A stretch of 64,000 bases of DNA from DTYU01 sp040756575 (GCA_040756575.1 JBFLYP010000002.1:62001-126000), one strand, 5' to 3'; shown: positions 40,425-49,365, counted from the stretch's first letter. Notes: generated by a model from the sequence alone, not told the origin. Numbers and translations: made by a program.

Positions 40425-41846
40425 TTACACCTTAAAGTTTTCGACTAACCGCCGTGCCTCTTCAGCAATCTTCGCCAGCTCTTCAGCCGCCGCCGTTACT
40501 TCCTCGGTTACCGCAGTCTGCTCCTCAACGGTCGCCGCGACGCTGTTGACCGCACTGCCGATTTCCCCTGCTGCTCTATTAATGCCTTCAATACGCCCGG
40601 TCAAGTCCTTAACGCTATGGATAATCGCCTCTAACGAGGCTGCAGATTTCCCCACGACGGCCGTGCCGGCCTCAACCATTTTTGAGCTTTCGGCTACCGC
40701 CCCGACAGCGTTGCGCGTTTGTCCCTGAACAGTTACGATAAGGTTGCGGATATCTTCGGCAGCTTTTGCCGATTGTTCGGCAAGCCTGCGCACCTCGGTG
40801 GCAACCACGGCGAAACCCCGGCCGTGTTCTCCGGCCCGCGCAGCCTCGATGGCCGCATTCAGGGCCAGGAGATTCGTCTGGTCAGCAATCTCCGTGATGA
40901 GTTCCGTTATCCTGGAAATCCGCCCTGTGAATCCTTCCAGTTCTTCTACCACCTTACCGACATGGTTGGCAGCTTCTTCGATGGCCTGCATCTGGGATTT
41001 GACTTCCGACAGCGCCGCTGTACCCACACCGGCTTTCTGCGCCGTTACTTCCGCCATTTCGCTTACTGCTTTAATGTCGTCGCCGACGTTCTCCACAGTC
41101 GCCGCAATTTGACTAATGGTTCCTGCAGTCTCCGTAGCTCCGGCAGAAAGCTGTTGCATGTTGGAAGTAAGTTGCTCAGAGGAAGATGCCAAAATATCAG
41201 CATTCTTCTTAAAAGTCTTTATTACATCGCGCAGCACCTCGCCAAGATCGTTGATTGCAATAGCCACCAGCATATACTCGTCGCGCCTGGGCACCATTGC
41301 GGGCTCCGAAGCTAAGTTACCCAAACACAGTTGATAGACCTTCTCATTCAGGATTCTAATCGGCTTTCCCACCTTAAACGCCGGCGCCAGGGCAACGCAC
41401 CCGCTCAGGAACGTGGCACCAACAGCAACCGTAATAAAAACCGGCAAAGAGTGAACAAAGAAATAGGTATAGACAAGGGCTGCATCGAGGATCGCCAAAA
41501 CCGGTAGGACTACAAAAAGTTCAAAACGAACATACACCGTGTCAAACCATCTGAGCTGGTTTACTTTGTGGTAGACTTCACACTTCAGGCAGGTGGCGAG
41601 CTTTTCCACAATCGAGCCCTGAACTTCGCCGCCGCAAAACGTTCCCGGCAATCTCCAGCAACGTCTCCCTGCACCCTGGGTATAAGCAGGGCATTTCTCT
41701 TTCCGGTTTTGCGGACAATTTAAATAGTCCCAACAGTTCTTCTTCCTTAACGAGAAGATATTCCCGATAACCGACGGGTTCTCGCGGTTCAATTCCTTCA
41801 CCGGCCTCATCTCCCGGCTGCGTGCTTCGATTAATTTCTTCGGCAT
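40425..41846 (-). CDS. Methyl-accepting chemotaxis-type protein with N-terminal Cys-rich module
   Basis: A 473-residue protein. Residues 37-95 hold an unusual cysteine module: CWDYLNCPQNRKEKCPAY, then RCWRLPGTFCGG and CLKCEVYH, resembling the two-CW metal- or redox-binding domain. Two membrane helices follow (about 108-130 and 137-155), then a HAMP-like segment and an MCP signalling domain with the conserved hairpin tip ITEIADQTNLLALNAAIEAA, then RAGEHGRGFAVVATEVR. There is no large periplasmic sensor, so the Cys module probably senses metal or redox state in the cytoplasm. It is monocistronic. Confidence 0.88.
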   Translation of the reverse strand: MPKKLIEARSREMRPVKELNRENPSVIGNIFSLRKKNCWDYLNCPQNRKEKCPAYTQGAGRRCWRLPGTFCGGEVQGSIVEKLATCLKCEVYHKVNQLRWFDTVYVRFELFVVLPVLAILDAALVYTYFFVHSLPVFITVAVGATFLSGCVALAPAFKVGKPIRILNEKVYQLCLGNLASEPAMVPRRDEYMLVAIAINDLGEVLRDVIKTFKKNADILASSSEQLTSNMQQLSAGATETAGTISQIAATVENVGDDIKAVSEMAEVTAQKAGVGTAALSEVKSQMQAIEEAANHVGKVVEELEGFTGRISRITELITEIADQTNLLALNAAIEAARAGEHGRGFAVVATEVRRLAEQSAKAAEDIRNLIVTVQGQTRNAVGAVAESSKMVEAGTAVVGKSAASLEAIIHSVKDLTGRIEGINRAAGEIGSAVNSVAATVEEQTAVTEEVTAAAEELAKIAEEARRLVENFKV

Positions 41847-41966
41847 TAGCAGAGGCCTGCTTAAGTTTATCCAAAAATTTTTTACGAACTGTGACGGATA
41901 GGCTTTTTTAATACCATATGAACAGGAAGTGTTGGAAAAATTTTAAAAGGATCTTTGCAAAAAATG

Positions 41967-41995
41967 TTGACTTTAAATGACACGCTTGGTAACAT
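41967..41995 (+). promoter_or_regulatory. Sigma-A promoter of abrB-like gene
   Basis: TTGACT (41967-41972), a 17-nt spacer, then TAACAT (41990-41995). It lies 53 nt upstream of the GTG start. Confidence 0.75.
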
Positions 41996-42047
41996 TTAAT
42001 CGTGCCGGATTTGTTTTGACAATTTCTTCAAAGGGAGGGAAAGCGGA

Positions 42048-42302
42048 GTGAAGTCGACTGGCATTGTGCGCAAGGTAGATGAGCTTGGGCGAGTGGTTAT
42101 TCCCATTGAACTGCGCCGGACGCTTGGTATTGAAGAAAAAGACGCCCTCGAAATCTACGTCGACAACGAAAAAATCATCCTGAAAAAGTACGAGCCAGCC
42201 TGTATCTTCTGCGGTAACGCAGCTGATGTTCAGCATTACCGGGGGAGACTTGTCTGCCGTGAGTGCGCTGCTGCAATGTCCGAACGGGCCAAGGCTATGT
42301 AG
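42048..42302 (+). CDS. AbrB-family transition-state regulator with zinc ribbon
   Basis: An 84-residue SpoVT/AbrB-type DNA-binding protein. MKSTGIVRKVDELGRVVIPI, then ELRRTLGI, is the swapped-hairpin domain. The C-terminal half has C-x2-C (CIFCGN) and C-x2-C (CRECAA), probably a zinc site instead of the usual AbrB C-terminal domain. GTG 42048 follows AAGGGAGGG. It converges with and overlaps the rsmI stop by 8 nt. The location beside rsmI is the same as abrB in Bacillus, supporting a role in growth-phase and sporulation control. Confidence 0.9.
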   Translation: MKSTGIVRKVDELGRVVIPIELRRTLGIEEKDALEIYVDNEKIILKKYEPACIFCGNAADVQHYRGRLVCRECAAAMSERAKAM

Positions 42303-43362
42303 CATCCACTTTAGCCTTTTCTCTTTCTATGATTGAGTAAATGGTCTTAGGGGACAAACAAAAATGGCGGGCTGCCTCCCTGATGGCTGCCCGCTTTTGC
42401 ATCCCTTCAGCCGCCAACTTTTTCACGTAAACAAAGACCTCCGCGTCGGCGACCCCCCCGCGCTCTTCCGGTTGGGGCCCCCGCCCGCAGAGGACGATGG
42501 TTATCTCCCCTTTCGGCGGTTTCTCTTTGAAATGCTCTATCGCCTCGGACACCAAGCCGCGAAAGATCTCTTCGTGGACCTTGGTAAGCTCCCGGGCTAC
42601 CGCCACAGGCCGGTCACCTAATACTTTCAGGATATCGCTTAGGGTGGCCAGGCAGCGATGGGGAGCTTCAAAGATTACAATTGTACGCGTTTCAGCAAGA
42701 AGACCCTCCAAAGCTTTGCACCGGTGCTGCACCGGAAGAAAACCCTCGAAAACAAAGCGGCTGGTATCAAAACCTGAAGCCACCAGTGCGGTCAATACCG
42801 CGCTCGGCCCGGGCAGGACCTCCACCGGGATCCCCCGCGAGAGCGCTTCCCTAACGAGGGCCGCACCCGGGTCTGAAATGCCCGGCGTCCCTGCGTCAGA
42901 GACCAATGCGATGCTCTCTCCCGCGGAAAGCCTCGCAAGCAGCTCCTCTCCCCGCACCTGCTGGTTATGGCTGTGGTAGCTCCGGAGTGTTTTTCGTATG
43001 CCAAAATGTGTTAACAGCTTCCGGGTATGCCTGGTATCCTCGGCAGCGATAAGAGATACCGCCTTCAGTACCCGGAGCACCCTGAGGGTGATGTCCTCGA
43101 GGTTTCCGATGGGGGTGGAGCAGACGTAAAGCGTTCCCTTTTGAGTCCGCTCAACAGTTTTATCATTTCTTGGCCGGTCCTCAGCCGGTTTCGGGCGGGC
43201 CGGCCGCGCCCCGCAGGGTGCGCTGGCGGCAGCATCCTCGTCGGCCGCCTCCAGGCATTCCGCTAAAATCTGCGTTTCGCCGCTGAGCGTGATTCCCGAA
43301 GTACAAGCGTGATACAGTCTATACCTCTTCTTCCTCGGTTTCTTCAAACTCAATCTCCTCAT
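42295..43362 (-). CDS. rsmI: 16S rRNA 2'-O-ribose methyltransferase RsmI with N-terminal extension
   Basis: The core from about residue 73 is RsmI, which methylates C1402 of 16S rRNA: GTLYVCSTPIGNLEDITLRV, EDTRHTRKLL, SLVSDAGTPGISDPG-like (ALVSDAGTPGISDPG), FEAPHR. The C-terminal part has the extra helical/HTH segment RAAIREAARHFCLSPKTIYS. The frame begins at ATG 43362 inside ricT (overlap 44 nt) and adds about 72 Ala/Pro/Arg-rich residues not usual for the family. No ATG, GTG or TTG occurs in frame nearer the core, so either the extension is real or the 5' end contains a frameshift (an out-of-frame ATG lies at about 43165). Confidence 0.85.
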   Translation of the reverse strand: MRRLSLKKPRKKRYRLYHACTSGITLSGETQILAECLEAADEDAAASAPCGARPARPKPAEDRPRNDKTVERTQKGTLYVCSTPIGNLEDITLRVLRVLKAVSLIAAEDTRHTRKLLTHFGIRKTLRSYHSHNQQVRGEELLARLSAGESIALVSDAGTPGISDPGAALVREALSRGIPVEVLPGPSAVLTALVASGFDTSRFVFEGFLPVQHRCKALEGLLAETRTIVIFEAPHRCLATLSDILKVLGDRPVAVARELTKVHEEIFRGLVSEAIEHFKEKPPKGEITIVLCGRGPQPEERGGVADAEVFVYVKKLAAEGMQKRAAIREAARHFCLSPKTIYSIIEREKAKVDAT

Positions 43363-43993
43363 CCCGGTAATTCAGGTTTTCATACCGCAGGCAGCACATG
43401 AGCCTGCTGCAAACCCCGGAAATCTTGTTCGGGTTCAACACGAGATTCTGTCCCTTAGCCATCCGGATGGAAACCGGCGCAAACTCGGAAAGCCAGGTTG
43501 CACAGCATAACTCCCGCCCACAGGAACCGATTCCTCCTAATATCTTTGCCTCGTCCCGAACCCCTACCTGTCTCAGTTCGATCCGGGTTTTAAAGACCGC
43601 GGCAAGGTCCCTTACTAATTGCCGGAAATCAACCCTCCCTTCCGCTGTAAAATAAAAGATTACCTTGCTCCCGTCAAGCGTGTAGTCAACGCCGATCAGC
43701 TTCATCGGGAGACCGTGGGCGGTGATCTTGTCCTGGCATATCTTAAACGCCTGCCTCTCTTTTTCCCTGCACGACAGAACCTGTTTTATATCTTCAGGTG
43801 TAGCTATCCGGAGGACCGGTTTTAACGCCGCAGCGTCTATATCAACTTCCACCGGCCCGGTTACTACGCAACCGTATTCCATTCCTCGAACGGTCTCCAC
43901 CACCACGTTATCACCCGGTTTAAGTTTTAAGAAGCCCGGATCGAAGTAGTATATTTTGCCGGCCTTTTTAAACCGGACGCCTACCGCCTGCAT
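43319..43993 (-). CDS. ricT: PSP1-domain protein RicT (YaaT)
   Basis: A 224-residue PSP1 protein. In Bacillus the RicAFT complex carries two [4Fe-4S] clusters, promotes RNase Y-dependent mRNA maturation and stimulates Spo0A phosphorylation. VGVRFKKAGKIYYFDPG opens the domain. The cysteine cluster GIGSCGRELCCATWL and GVCSRLMCCLRYE is intact. The C-terminus is acidic. ATG 43993 follows AGGAGGTGAAATTG; GTG 44002 overlaps that site. A structured repeat ends about 25 nt upstream. Confidence 0.93.
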   Translation of the reverse strand: MQAVGVRFKKAGKIYYFDPGFLKLKPGDNVVVETVRGMEYGCVVTGPVEVDIDAAALKPVLRIATPEDIKQVLSCREKERQAFKICQDKITAHGLPMKLIGVDYTLDGSKVIFYFTAEGRVDFRQLVRDLAAVFKTRIELRQVGVRDEAKILGGIGSCGRELCCATWLSEFAPVSIRMAKGQNLVLNPNKISGVCSRLMCCLRYENLNYRDEEIEFEETEEEEV

Positions 43994-44017
43994 CAATTTC
44001 ACCTCCTCATGTAATTC

Positions 44018-44161
44018 GTTCTTCTTCCGTGGGGCGCGGCGATGAGCCGCGTTCCGTTTATGTTATTTTTCTGCCTCTAAGTAACCAGCCAGGTCTATTC
44101 GCCCCATTTTTCTTCTTCGTGGTGCCGCTGACAGCGGCATGAGGGACTCCCTTGTCAGTCG
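44018..44161 (-). repeat. Structured repeat family F, copy 2 (leader of ricT)
   Basis: It aligns along its length with 35277-35422. Conserved blocks in plus-strand reading are CTTCCGTGGGGCGCGGCGAT, AAGTAACC, AGGTCTATTCGCCCC, CTTCGTGGTGCCGCT and GACTCCCTTGTCAGT. On the minus strand it precedes ricT by about the same distance as copy 1 precedes rpmA. Confidence 0.75.
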
Positions 44162-44213
44162 TTATACCAGCTGTACCATTGATAGAGGAGGCTGGTACAT
44201 CGCCCCTGACGGA

Positions 44214-44239
44214 CCATAATAACTTAACTGTTATTATGG
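44214..44239. promoter_or_regulatory. Inverted repeat across the holB stop codon
   Basis: CCATAATAAC/GTTATTATGG is a perfect 10-bp dyad with a 6-nt loop that includes the holB stop (44234-44236). No T tract follows on the minus strand, so it is not a standard terminator. It may stabilise the mRNA end. Confidence 0.45.
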
Positions 44240-45199
44240 TGCCGCACTTAAAGTAGCATCAAGGCGGATCATGAGTCCCTCAATCACCAACCGCGGGTTA
44301 ACGTTGGCCCGCAGCATTTTCCTCGCGGCCGCCACCGCCTCGGTTGCCTCAAGGAGACTTGCTACGGGCAGGGTTGCTGACTCGATCGCCGCAAGGTGAT
44401 CGGTGTAAACCACTAAATCCGGATCTCCGGTCAGCCGGTAAAGCAAAAGATCGCGGTACCAGAGACCGAGAAACTCCAGCCACGCCTCGGCCTCTTTCTT
44501 ATTATGTACCGCATTCCTCAGAGTTTCGCTTAACAAGGGTGCAGCGGCAAGCTTTAAAACCCTTTCCCTAACCGCCGCAAGTCCGGGATGCGTCAACTCA
44601 AGCGCACGACCGATACTCCCCCCTGAAAGCGCGGCTAACACTCTGGCCTCTCGTTCCGCCACGTGGTACCGCTTGATCAGTTCATCCGCGACAATCCCCG
44701 GTGCAAGCCTCCCGAAGCGCACCGCGCAGCACCGGGAAACAATCGTCGGCAGGAGAGCGTCGGGGTGCGCCGAAATTAGCAGGAACACCGCCTCACCCGG
44801 CGGCTCCTCAAGCGTTTTTAAAAAGGCATTCTGCGCCTCGACAGTGGTCTTCTCCGCCTGATCGATAATCACCACGTGCCTGCGGTGATACGGCTTCCGC
44901 CCGACCGCCGAGACCACCTGACGGATCTGCTCGATCTTCAACGTCGACTCCCCGGGATCAAGGCTAAGCAGGTCCGGGTGGCCGGGGCCGTAGTAAAGCG
45001 TGCACTGGCCGCACTCGCCGCAGGCGTCCCCCCCGATGGGCGAAGTGCAAAGCAGGGCCGCCGCGAAGGCCCTGGCCGTAGTATGTTTGCCGACCCCCGC
45101 AGGACCCGTAAAAAGATACGCGTGCGAGAGCCTCCCGCTTTTGCCAACGGCTTTTAAATAGGCTACCGCTGCATCTTGTCCCCGGATATCCCCGTACAC
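44234..45199 (-). CDS. holB: DNA polymerase III delta' subunit
   Basis: A 321-residue clamp-loader subunit. HAYLFTGPAGVGKHTTARAF is the P-loop region, the zinc module is C-x8-C-x2-C-x2-C-like (CTSPIGGDACGECGQC), and DQAEKTTVEAQNAFLKTLEEPP is the sensor/SRC-adjacent region conserved in DnaX-type AAA+ proteins. ATG 45199 lies within tmk (about 37-nt overlap). The order tmk - holB - ricT - rsmI is standard for Firmicutes. Confidence 0.93.
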   Translation of the reverse strand: MYGDIRGQDAAVAYLKAVGKSGRLSHAYLFTGPAGVGKHTTARAFAAALLCTSPIGGDACGECGQCTLYYGPGHPDLLSLDPGESTLKIEQIRQVVSAVGRKPYHRRHVVIIDQAEKTTVEAQNAFLKTLEEPPGEAVFLLISAHPDALLPTIVSRCCAVRFGRLAPGIVADELIKRYHVAEREARVLAALSGGSIGRALELTHPGLAAVRERVLKLAAAPLLSETLRNAVHNKKEAEAWLEFLGLWYRDLLLYRLTGDPDLVVYTDHLAAIESATLPVASLLEATEAVAAARKMLRANVNPRLVIEGLMIRLDATLSAAP

Positions 45200-45819
45200 C
45201 TCTTGAGCGCCTCCTGAACCGCTTCAAATATATCGCCCTCTAACTCGGCCGGTGCTTTAGTCCCGTTCAACACGACGAAACGGGCGGGGTCTGACGACGC
45301 CAAGCGCAGGTAGCCCTCCCTGACACGCGCGAAAAAGGAGTGGCCCAGCATTTCCATGCGGTCGTGCGTCTTCGTCCTGCCTGCACGTGCCAGCGCCTCT
45401 CCCACCGGCAGGTCGATGAGAATGGTGAGGTCCGGCTTGAGCCGTTGGGTAACCAGGGCATTGACCAGTACGATTTGCTCCTCCGGAAGGCCGCGCCCCG
45501 CACCTTGATAAGCGACCGTGGAATCGGCGAAGCGGTCGGCCAGCACCACCTTTCCCGCCTGGAGCGACGGCAGGATCACCTGGGCCACAAGCTCCGCCCT
45601 GGCTGCTGCATACAAGCAGGTCTCCGTGCGAGCATTAATCACGTTGCCCGGGTCCTGCAGGATCCTCCTTATCGCTTCCCCGAGTTCCGTTCCCCCCGGC
45701 TCCCGCACGGTTAGAACTTCAAGGCCGAGTGCAGCGAGCCTCGCGGCAAGCCTTTTCACCTGCGTGGTTTTTCCCGCACCGTCGATTCCTTCGAAAGAGA
45801 TAAAAAAACCGCACCCCAT
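45163..45819 (-). CDS. tmk: Thymidylate kinase
   Basis: A 218-residue dTMP kinase. The P-loop FEGIDGAGKTTQVKRLA, the DR motif in VVLADRFADSTVAYQGAGRG and the LID region (RAGRTKTHDRMEM) are present. The start is taken at ATG 45819, whose first base is shared with the TGA of the upstream decarboxylase gene; GTG 45822 is possible. It makes dTDP for DNA synthesis. It is tightly coupled to holB by overlap. Confidence 0.94.
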   Translation of the reverse strand: MGCGFFISFEGIDGAGKTTQVKRLAARLAALGLEVLTVREPGGTELGEAIRRILQDPGNVINARTETCLYAAARAELVAQVILPSLQAGKVVLADRFADSTVAYQGAGRGLPEEQIVLVNALVTQRLKPDLTILIDLPVGEALARAGRTKTHDRMEMLGHSFFARVREGYLRLASSDPARFVVLNGTKAPAELEGDIFEAVQEALKRCTGISGDKMQR

Positions 45820-47243
45820 CACCGCACCACACGAAGCGTATTGAGCTCTGTATCCTGAACTCCGTGAACCCTCACACCCGCTGCGCGCACAGCTTCAAGA
45901 TAAGCGACCGCCTCCGTCGTTACCTCTTCCCCAGGAAGAAGAACCGGCACGCCGGGGGGAGCCGGCGCAACAATCTCCCCGCTCACCAGGCCGACTGCTT
46001 CCGCGAGCGGCACGGTGCGCGAAGGCGCCAGCCAGGCCTCCCTTGGGCCGAGCCTTTTAGGCGGCGCCTGCGGAAACCGCGGCGCGCTGACCCGTTCACG
46101 GGGTTGCGCCAGGACCGCCCTGACCGCCCGCACCAGCGTTTTTACATCCCGCACGCGGTGCCCGGGACCGAGCAGCAGTACCACGTTATGGAAATCGGCC
46201 ATCTCTGCGACCACGCCGTTACGGCGCATCACCCTCGCCGCTGTAAAACCGCTTAGGCCGGCCGCCCGAAAATTCAGCACCAGCCGTGTCGGGTCAAGCC
46301 GGTACGACTCCCCGTGCGCCGAAAGAACCTGTACCTCGGGATAACGGGAGAGCGCCGAGCGGGCATTCCCCGCGAGCTCAATAGTCCGCCGGCAAAGCGA
46401 CCCGCCCGAAACGGCCAACTGCCGCCGCGCCGCGTCCAATGAAGCAAGCAGAAGATAAGAAGGGCTGCTGGTGGTAATCAGCCTGAGAGCGTCGCGAACC
46501 CGTGCGGGAGACACCCTGTTTCCCTGTAACAACAACCAGGAGGCCTGGGTTAGCGCACCGGCCCGTTTATGCACACTTTCAACAGCCGCGTCTGCCCCGG
46601 ACTCCATTGCTCCCGGCGGCATTGCGGGGTGACGGCCGAAAAGGACGCCGTGCGCAGCGTCAGCGAGGAGGGGCAGGCCCCGTGAGTGCGCCTCCCGAGC
46701 CACCGCCTCCAGGTCCACCGCCACTCCGTAGTAGTCCGGATAAACCGACAAAACCGCCCGGGCGTCCGGGCATTCAGCAAGGGCCTTGCGGTAAACAGCC
46801 GGTCCGGGCGGCAGCGGGATCTCGTAATCAGATAGCCACCCGACAGGTAAGAAAACCGGCTCTGCACCGCTAAGCACCAGTGCCGCCGCAACAGACCTGT
46901 GCACGGTTCGGGGAAGAATCAGCTTCTCACCCGGACCGGCGACAGCCATGAGCACCGCCTGTATACCGGCGGTACTTCCGTTGACCAGGAAAAATGCATT
47001 CTCCACGCCAGCCAGCTTCGCCGCAAGCTCTTCCGCCTCCCGGATCACCCCGGAGGGGGCGTGCAGATCGTCAAGTCCGGGGACTTCGGTCACGTCCGCC
47101 GTGAAAACCAGACGGCCCCACCAGCGGCGGAGAACCGGTGGAGCCATCCTTCCCTGTAAGTGTCCGGGCGTGTAAAAAGGGGTGAACTCCTTTTCCGCGT
47201 ACCGCTTCAGCGCCTCCACCAGCGGGCAGCGCGTTTGTCGCAT
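45819..47243 (-). CDS. Orn/Lys/Arg decarboxylase-like PLP protein
   Basis: A 474-residue fold-type I PLP enzyme. TPFYTPGHLQGRM is the N-terminal family signature, VNGSTAGIQAVLMAVAGPGE binds the phosphate, SVYPDYYGVAVDLEAVAREA with LLADAAHGVLFGRH holds the PLP-contacting Asp/His, and ESVHKRAGALTQASWLL contains the Schiff-base Lys. ATG 47243 shares its first base with the porB stop (TGATG); the 13 upstream codons overlap porB. It belongs to the short YaaO-like group linked to tmk in Bacillus. The amino-acid substrate cannot be told. Confidence 0.9.
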   Translation of the reverse strand: MRQTRCPLVEALKRYAEKEFTPFYTPGHLQGRMAPPVLRRWWGRLVFTADVTEVPGLDDLHAPSGVIREAEELAAKLAGVENAFFLVNGSTAGIQAVLMAVAGPGEKLILPRTVHRSVAAALVLSGAEPVFLPVGWLSDYEIPLPPGPAVYRKALAECPDARAVLSVYPDYYGVAVDLEAVAREAHSRGLPLLADAAHGVLFGRHPAMPPGAMESGADAAVESVHKRAGALTQASWLLLQGNRVSPARVRDALRLITTSSPSYLLLASLDAARRQLAVSGGSLCRRTIELAGNARSALSRYPEVQVLSAHGESYRLDPTRLVLNFRAAGLSGFTAARVMRRNGVVAEMADFHNVVLLLGPGHRVRDVKTLVRAVRAVLAQPRERVSAPRFPQAPPKRLGPREAWLAPSRTVPLAEAVGLVSGEIVAPAPPGVPVLLPGEEVTTEAVAYLEAVRAAGVRVHGVQDTELNTLRVVR

Positions 47244-48181
47244 CAGGCGTAGAGGGTCTCTTCCTTTTGCAGCCTTTCCCATTCCCGGTCGATATCTTCC
47301 TGGAACCTTTTGATTATCCAGTCGTTCTCAGGGGTGAAGAGGTGCTTGAACCTCCCCTGAAGCTTAAGAAACTCCGCTATTGGTTTTTTCTCCCTGGGCT
47401 TGTATGTTATCCTCGTAACACCGTTCTCCACTTCGTAAAGCGGCCAATAGCAGGTCTGAACCGCCAGCCTGCTCAGCAAGATGGTGTCTTCGACCCGCGA
47501 CCGCCAACCGCGGTGACAGGGGGAAATGACGTTAATAAACTTAGGCCCCTTGATTGAAACCGCTTTTCTCACCTTCTTCATAAAGTCCGACCAGTGGCTC
47601 GGTGATGCCTGCGCCGCATACGGGATGTTGTGCGCTGCCATGATTCTCGTCAAATCCTTCCGGCGCTGCATTTTCCCGGGGATGACGCTCCCCGCGGGAC
47701 TTGTCGTGGTGTCCGCGCCGAGCGGGGTCGCGCTCGAACGCTGGATACCGGTATTCATGTAAGCGCCGTTGTCGTAACATACGTAAAGGAGATCGTGGCC
47801 CCGCTCCATCGCCCCCGACAGGCTCTGCAAACCGATGTCGTAGGTGCCGCCGTCGCCGCCGATGGCAATGAATTTTATCTCTTTATCTATTTTACCTTTT
47901 TTCTTCAATGCCCGGTACATCGTCTCAACCCCCGAAAGCGTGGCGCCGGCGTTTTCAAACGCGCTGTGAATCCAGGGGACCATCCAGGCCGTATGATCCG
48001 AAATGCAGGTGGAGACCTCGAGACAGCCGGTCGGTGAGGCGGCAACCACCGGATAATCCGACGCCGCAAGCAACACCATCTTCGCAATGGTGGGTGCACC
48101 GCACCCCGCACACATCCTGTGCCCGGGCGCTAAAAGAACCTCTCGTTGGGCAAGCTCCTTTAACTTCAGTTCAACAGCCAT
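47243..48181 (-). CDS. porB: 2-oxoacid:ferredoxin oxidoreductase beta subunit
   Basis: A 312-residue TPP-binding subunit. HRMCAGCGAPTIAKMVLLA supplies cluster/TPP contacts, and FIAIGGDGGTYDIGLQSLSG with the later YDNGAYMNTGIQRS is the TPP/Mg motif (GDG...N). TPLGADTTTSPAGSVIPGK fits pyruvate-type enzymes. It is the last gene of a por G-D-A-B series in transcription order and overlaps the decarboxylase start by one base. The complex decarboxylates pyruvate to acetyl-CoA and reduces ferredoxin, or runs in reverse. Confidence 0.93.
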   Translation of the reverse strand: MAVELKLKELAQREVLLAPGHRMCAGCGAPTIAKMVLLAASDYPVVAASPTGCLEVSTCISDHTAWMVPWIHSAFENAGATLSGVETMYRALKKKGKIDKEIKFIAIGGDGGTYDIGLQSLSGAMERGHDLLYVCYDNGAYMNTGIQRSSATPLGADTTTSPAGSVIPGKMQRRKDLTRIMAAHNIPYAAQASPSHWSDFMKKVRKAVSIKGPKFINVISPCHRGWRSRVEDTILLSRLAVQTCYWPLYEVENGVTRITYKPREKKPIAEFLKLQGRFKHLFTPENDWIIKRFQEDIDREWERLQKEETLYA

Positions 48182-48183
48182 AT

Positions 48184-49365
48184 CTACTCCCTCACTCCTA
48201 TATACTCTTTCGTAACGCTCGCCTTGCCCGTGCGCGCTATCTCTTCCAGTTCCTTTAAGACCCCTTCCGCGTGCTGCGGCAGGAAGTCACGGCCGCCCAG
48301 TCCGTATATCTTATTTATCGCCACCGGGCGCTCGGCAAGCGGGTACAGGGCAGAACAGACCTCCATGAATACAGGGCCGTAGCCGCCGAAGGAATCCGCC
48401 CTGTCCAGGACCGCGACCGCCTTGAGGCGGCCTAGTGCCTGCGCGATCTCCTCGTACGGGAACGGCCTGAAGAGGCGCGGCTTAAGAAGGCCGGCCTTAA
48501 CCCCCCGCTCCCGGAAGGAATCCACTACGTCTTTTGCCGTCCCCGCGGCCGAGTTGAGTATTACGAGAGCTATTTCCGCATCATCGAGCCGGTAGGCCTC
48601 AAACAGACCGTATTTCCTCCCGCTGACTTTTTCAAACTCCGCAGCCACCTCGAGCACAACATCCTTTACTTTGGTCCACATCACCTCGTGCTGGGCACGC
48701 TTGTACTCGTGATACTGATCCGTTAAAATAAGCGGCCCGAAGCTCTTTGGGTTGTCGATGTCGAGCAGCGGGTTCATGGGCTTATACTCAGCCACAAAAC
48801 CCTTGACCGGCTCGTCTTCCAGATACTCTATCCTTTCTATTGAATGGCTGATGATAAACCCGTCCATGCAGACCATCGCAGGCAGCCTTATATCCACATG
48901 CTCAGCAATCCGGAACGCCTGAATGGTGTTGTCATAGGCCTCCTGTGCGTTTTCCGACCAGAGCTGAATCCACCCGGAGTCCCGTGCGCCCATCGCATCG
49001 GAGTGGTCGCCGTGGATATTCAGCGGTGCCGAAAGCGAACGGTTGACGACCGCCATTACAATCGGGAGACGCATTCCAGAAGCAACAAAGAGCACCTCCC
49101 ACATCAACGCCAGCCCGGGACCGCAGGTTGCGGTGGCAACCCTGCCACCCGCGGCCGCAGCGCCGATGCATGCGCTCATCGCGCTGTGCTCACTTTCTAC
49201 CAGGATCAGCTCGGTGTCGACTTTGCCGTTAGAAACGAAGGCCGCGAACCTTTGCATCAGTTCCGTCTGGGGAGTTATCGGATACGCGGCACAGACGTCC
49301 GGGTTTATCTGTCTCAGCGCCTCGGCTACCGCCTCGTTTCCCGTAACCGCAGCTACCCTTGCCAT
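48184..49365 (-). CDS. porA: 2-oxoacid:ferredoxin oxidoreductase alpha subunit
   Basis: A 393-residue alpha subunit. GNEAVAEALRQINPDVCAAY, then PITPQTELM, is the YPITPSTxxxE-like motif. AESEHSAMSAC-like VESEHSAMSACIGAAAAGG and TCGPGLALMWEVLFVA are conserved pyrimidine-binding elements, and LNIHGDHSDAMGARDSGW contacts the substrate. ATG 49365 follows GGAGGAAAAG and overlaps the porD stop by one base (TAATG); the 25 codons upstream in frame lie within porD. Confidence 0.94.
   Translation of the reverse strand: MARVAAVTGNEAVAEALRQINPDVCAAYPITPQTELMQRFAAFVSNGKVDTELILVESEHSAMSACIGAAAAGGRVATATCGPGLALMWEVLFVASGMRLPIVMAVVNRSLSAPLNIHGDHSDAMGARDSGWIQLWSENAQEAYDNTIQAFRIAEHVDIRLPAMVCMDGFIISHSIERIEYLEDEPVKGFVAEYKPMNPLLDIDNPKSFGPLILTDQYHEYKRAQHEVMWTKVKDVVLEVAAEFEKVSGRKYGLFEAYRLDDAEIALVILNSAAGTAKDVVDSFRERGVKAGLLKPRLFRPFPYEEIAQALGRLKAVAVLDRADSFGGYGPVFMEVCSALYPLAERPVAINKIYGLGGRDFLPQHAEGVLKELEEIARTGKASVTKEYIGVRE

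Noticed and set aside
42295..42302. Overlap of abrB-like and rsmI stop regions as an antisense control signal
   Set aside because: An 8-bp convergent overlap is common in compact genomes and shows no further structure.
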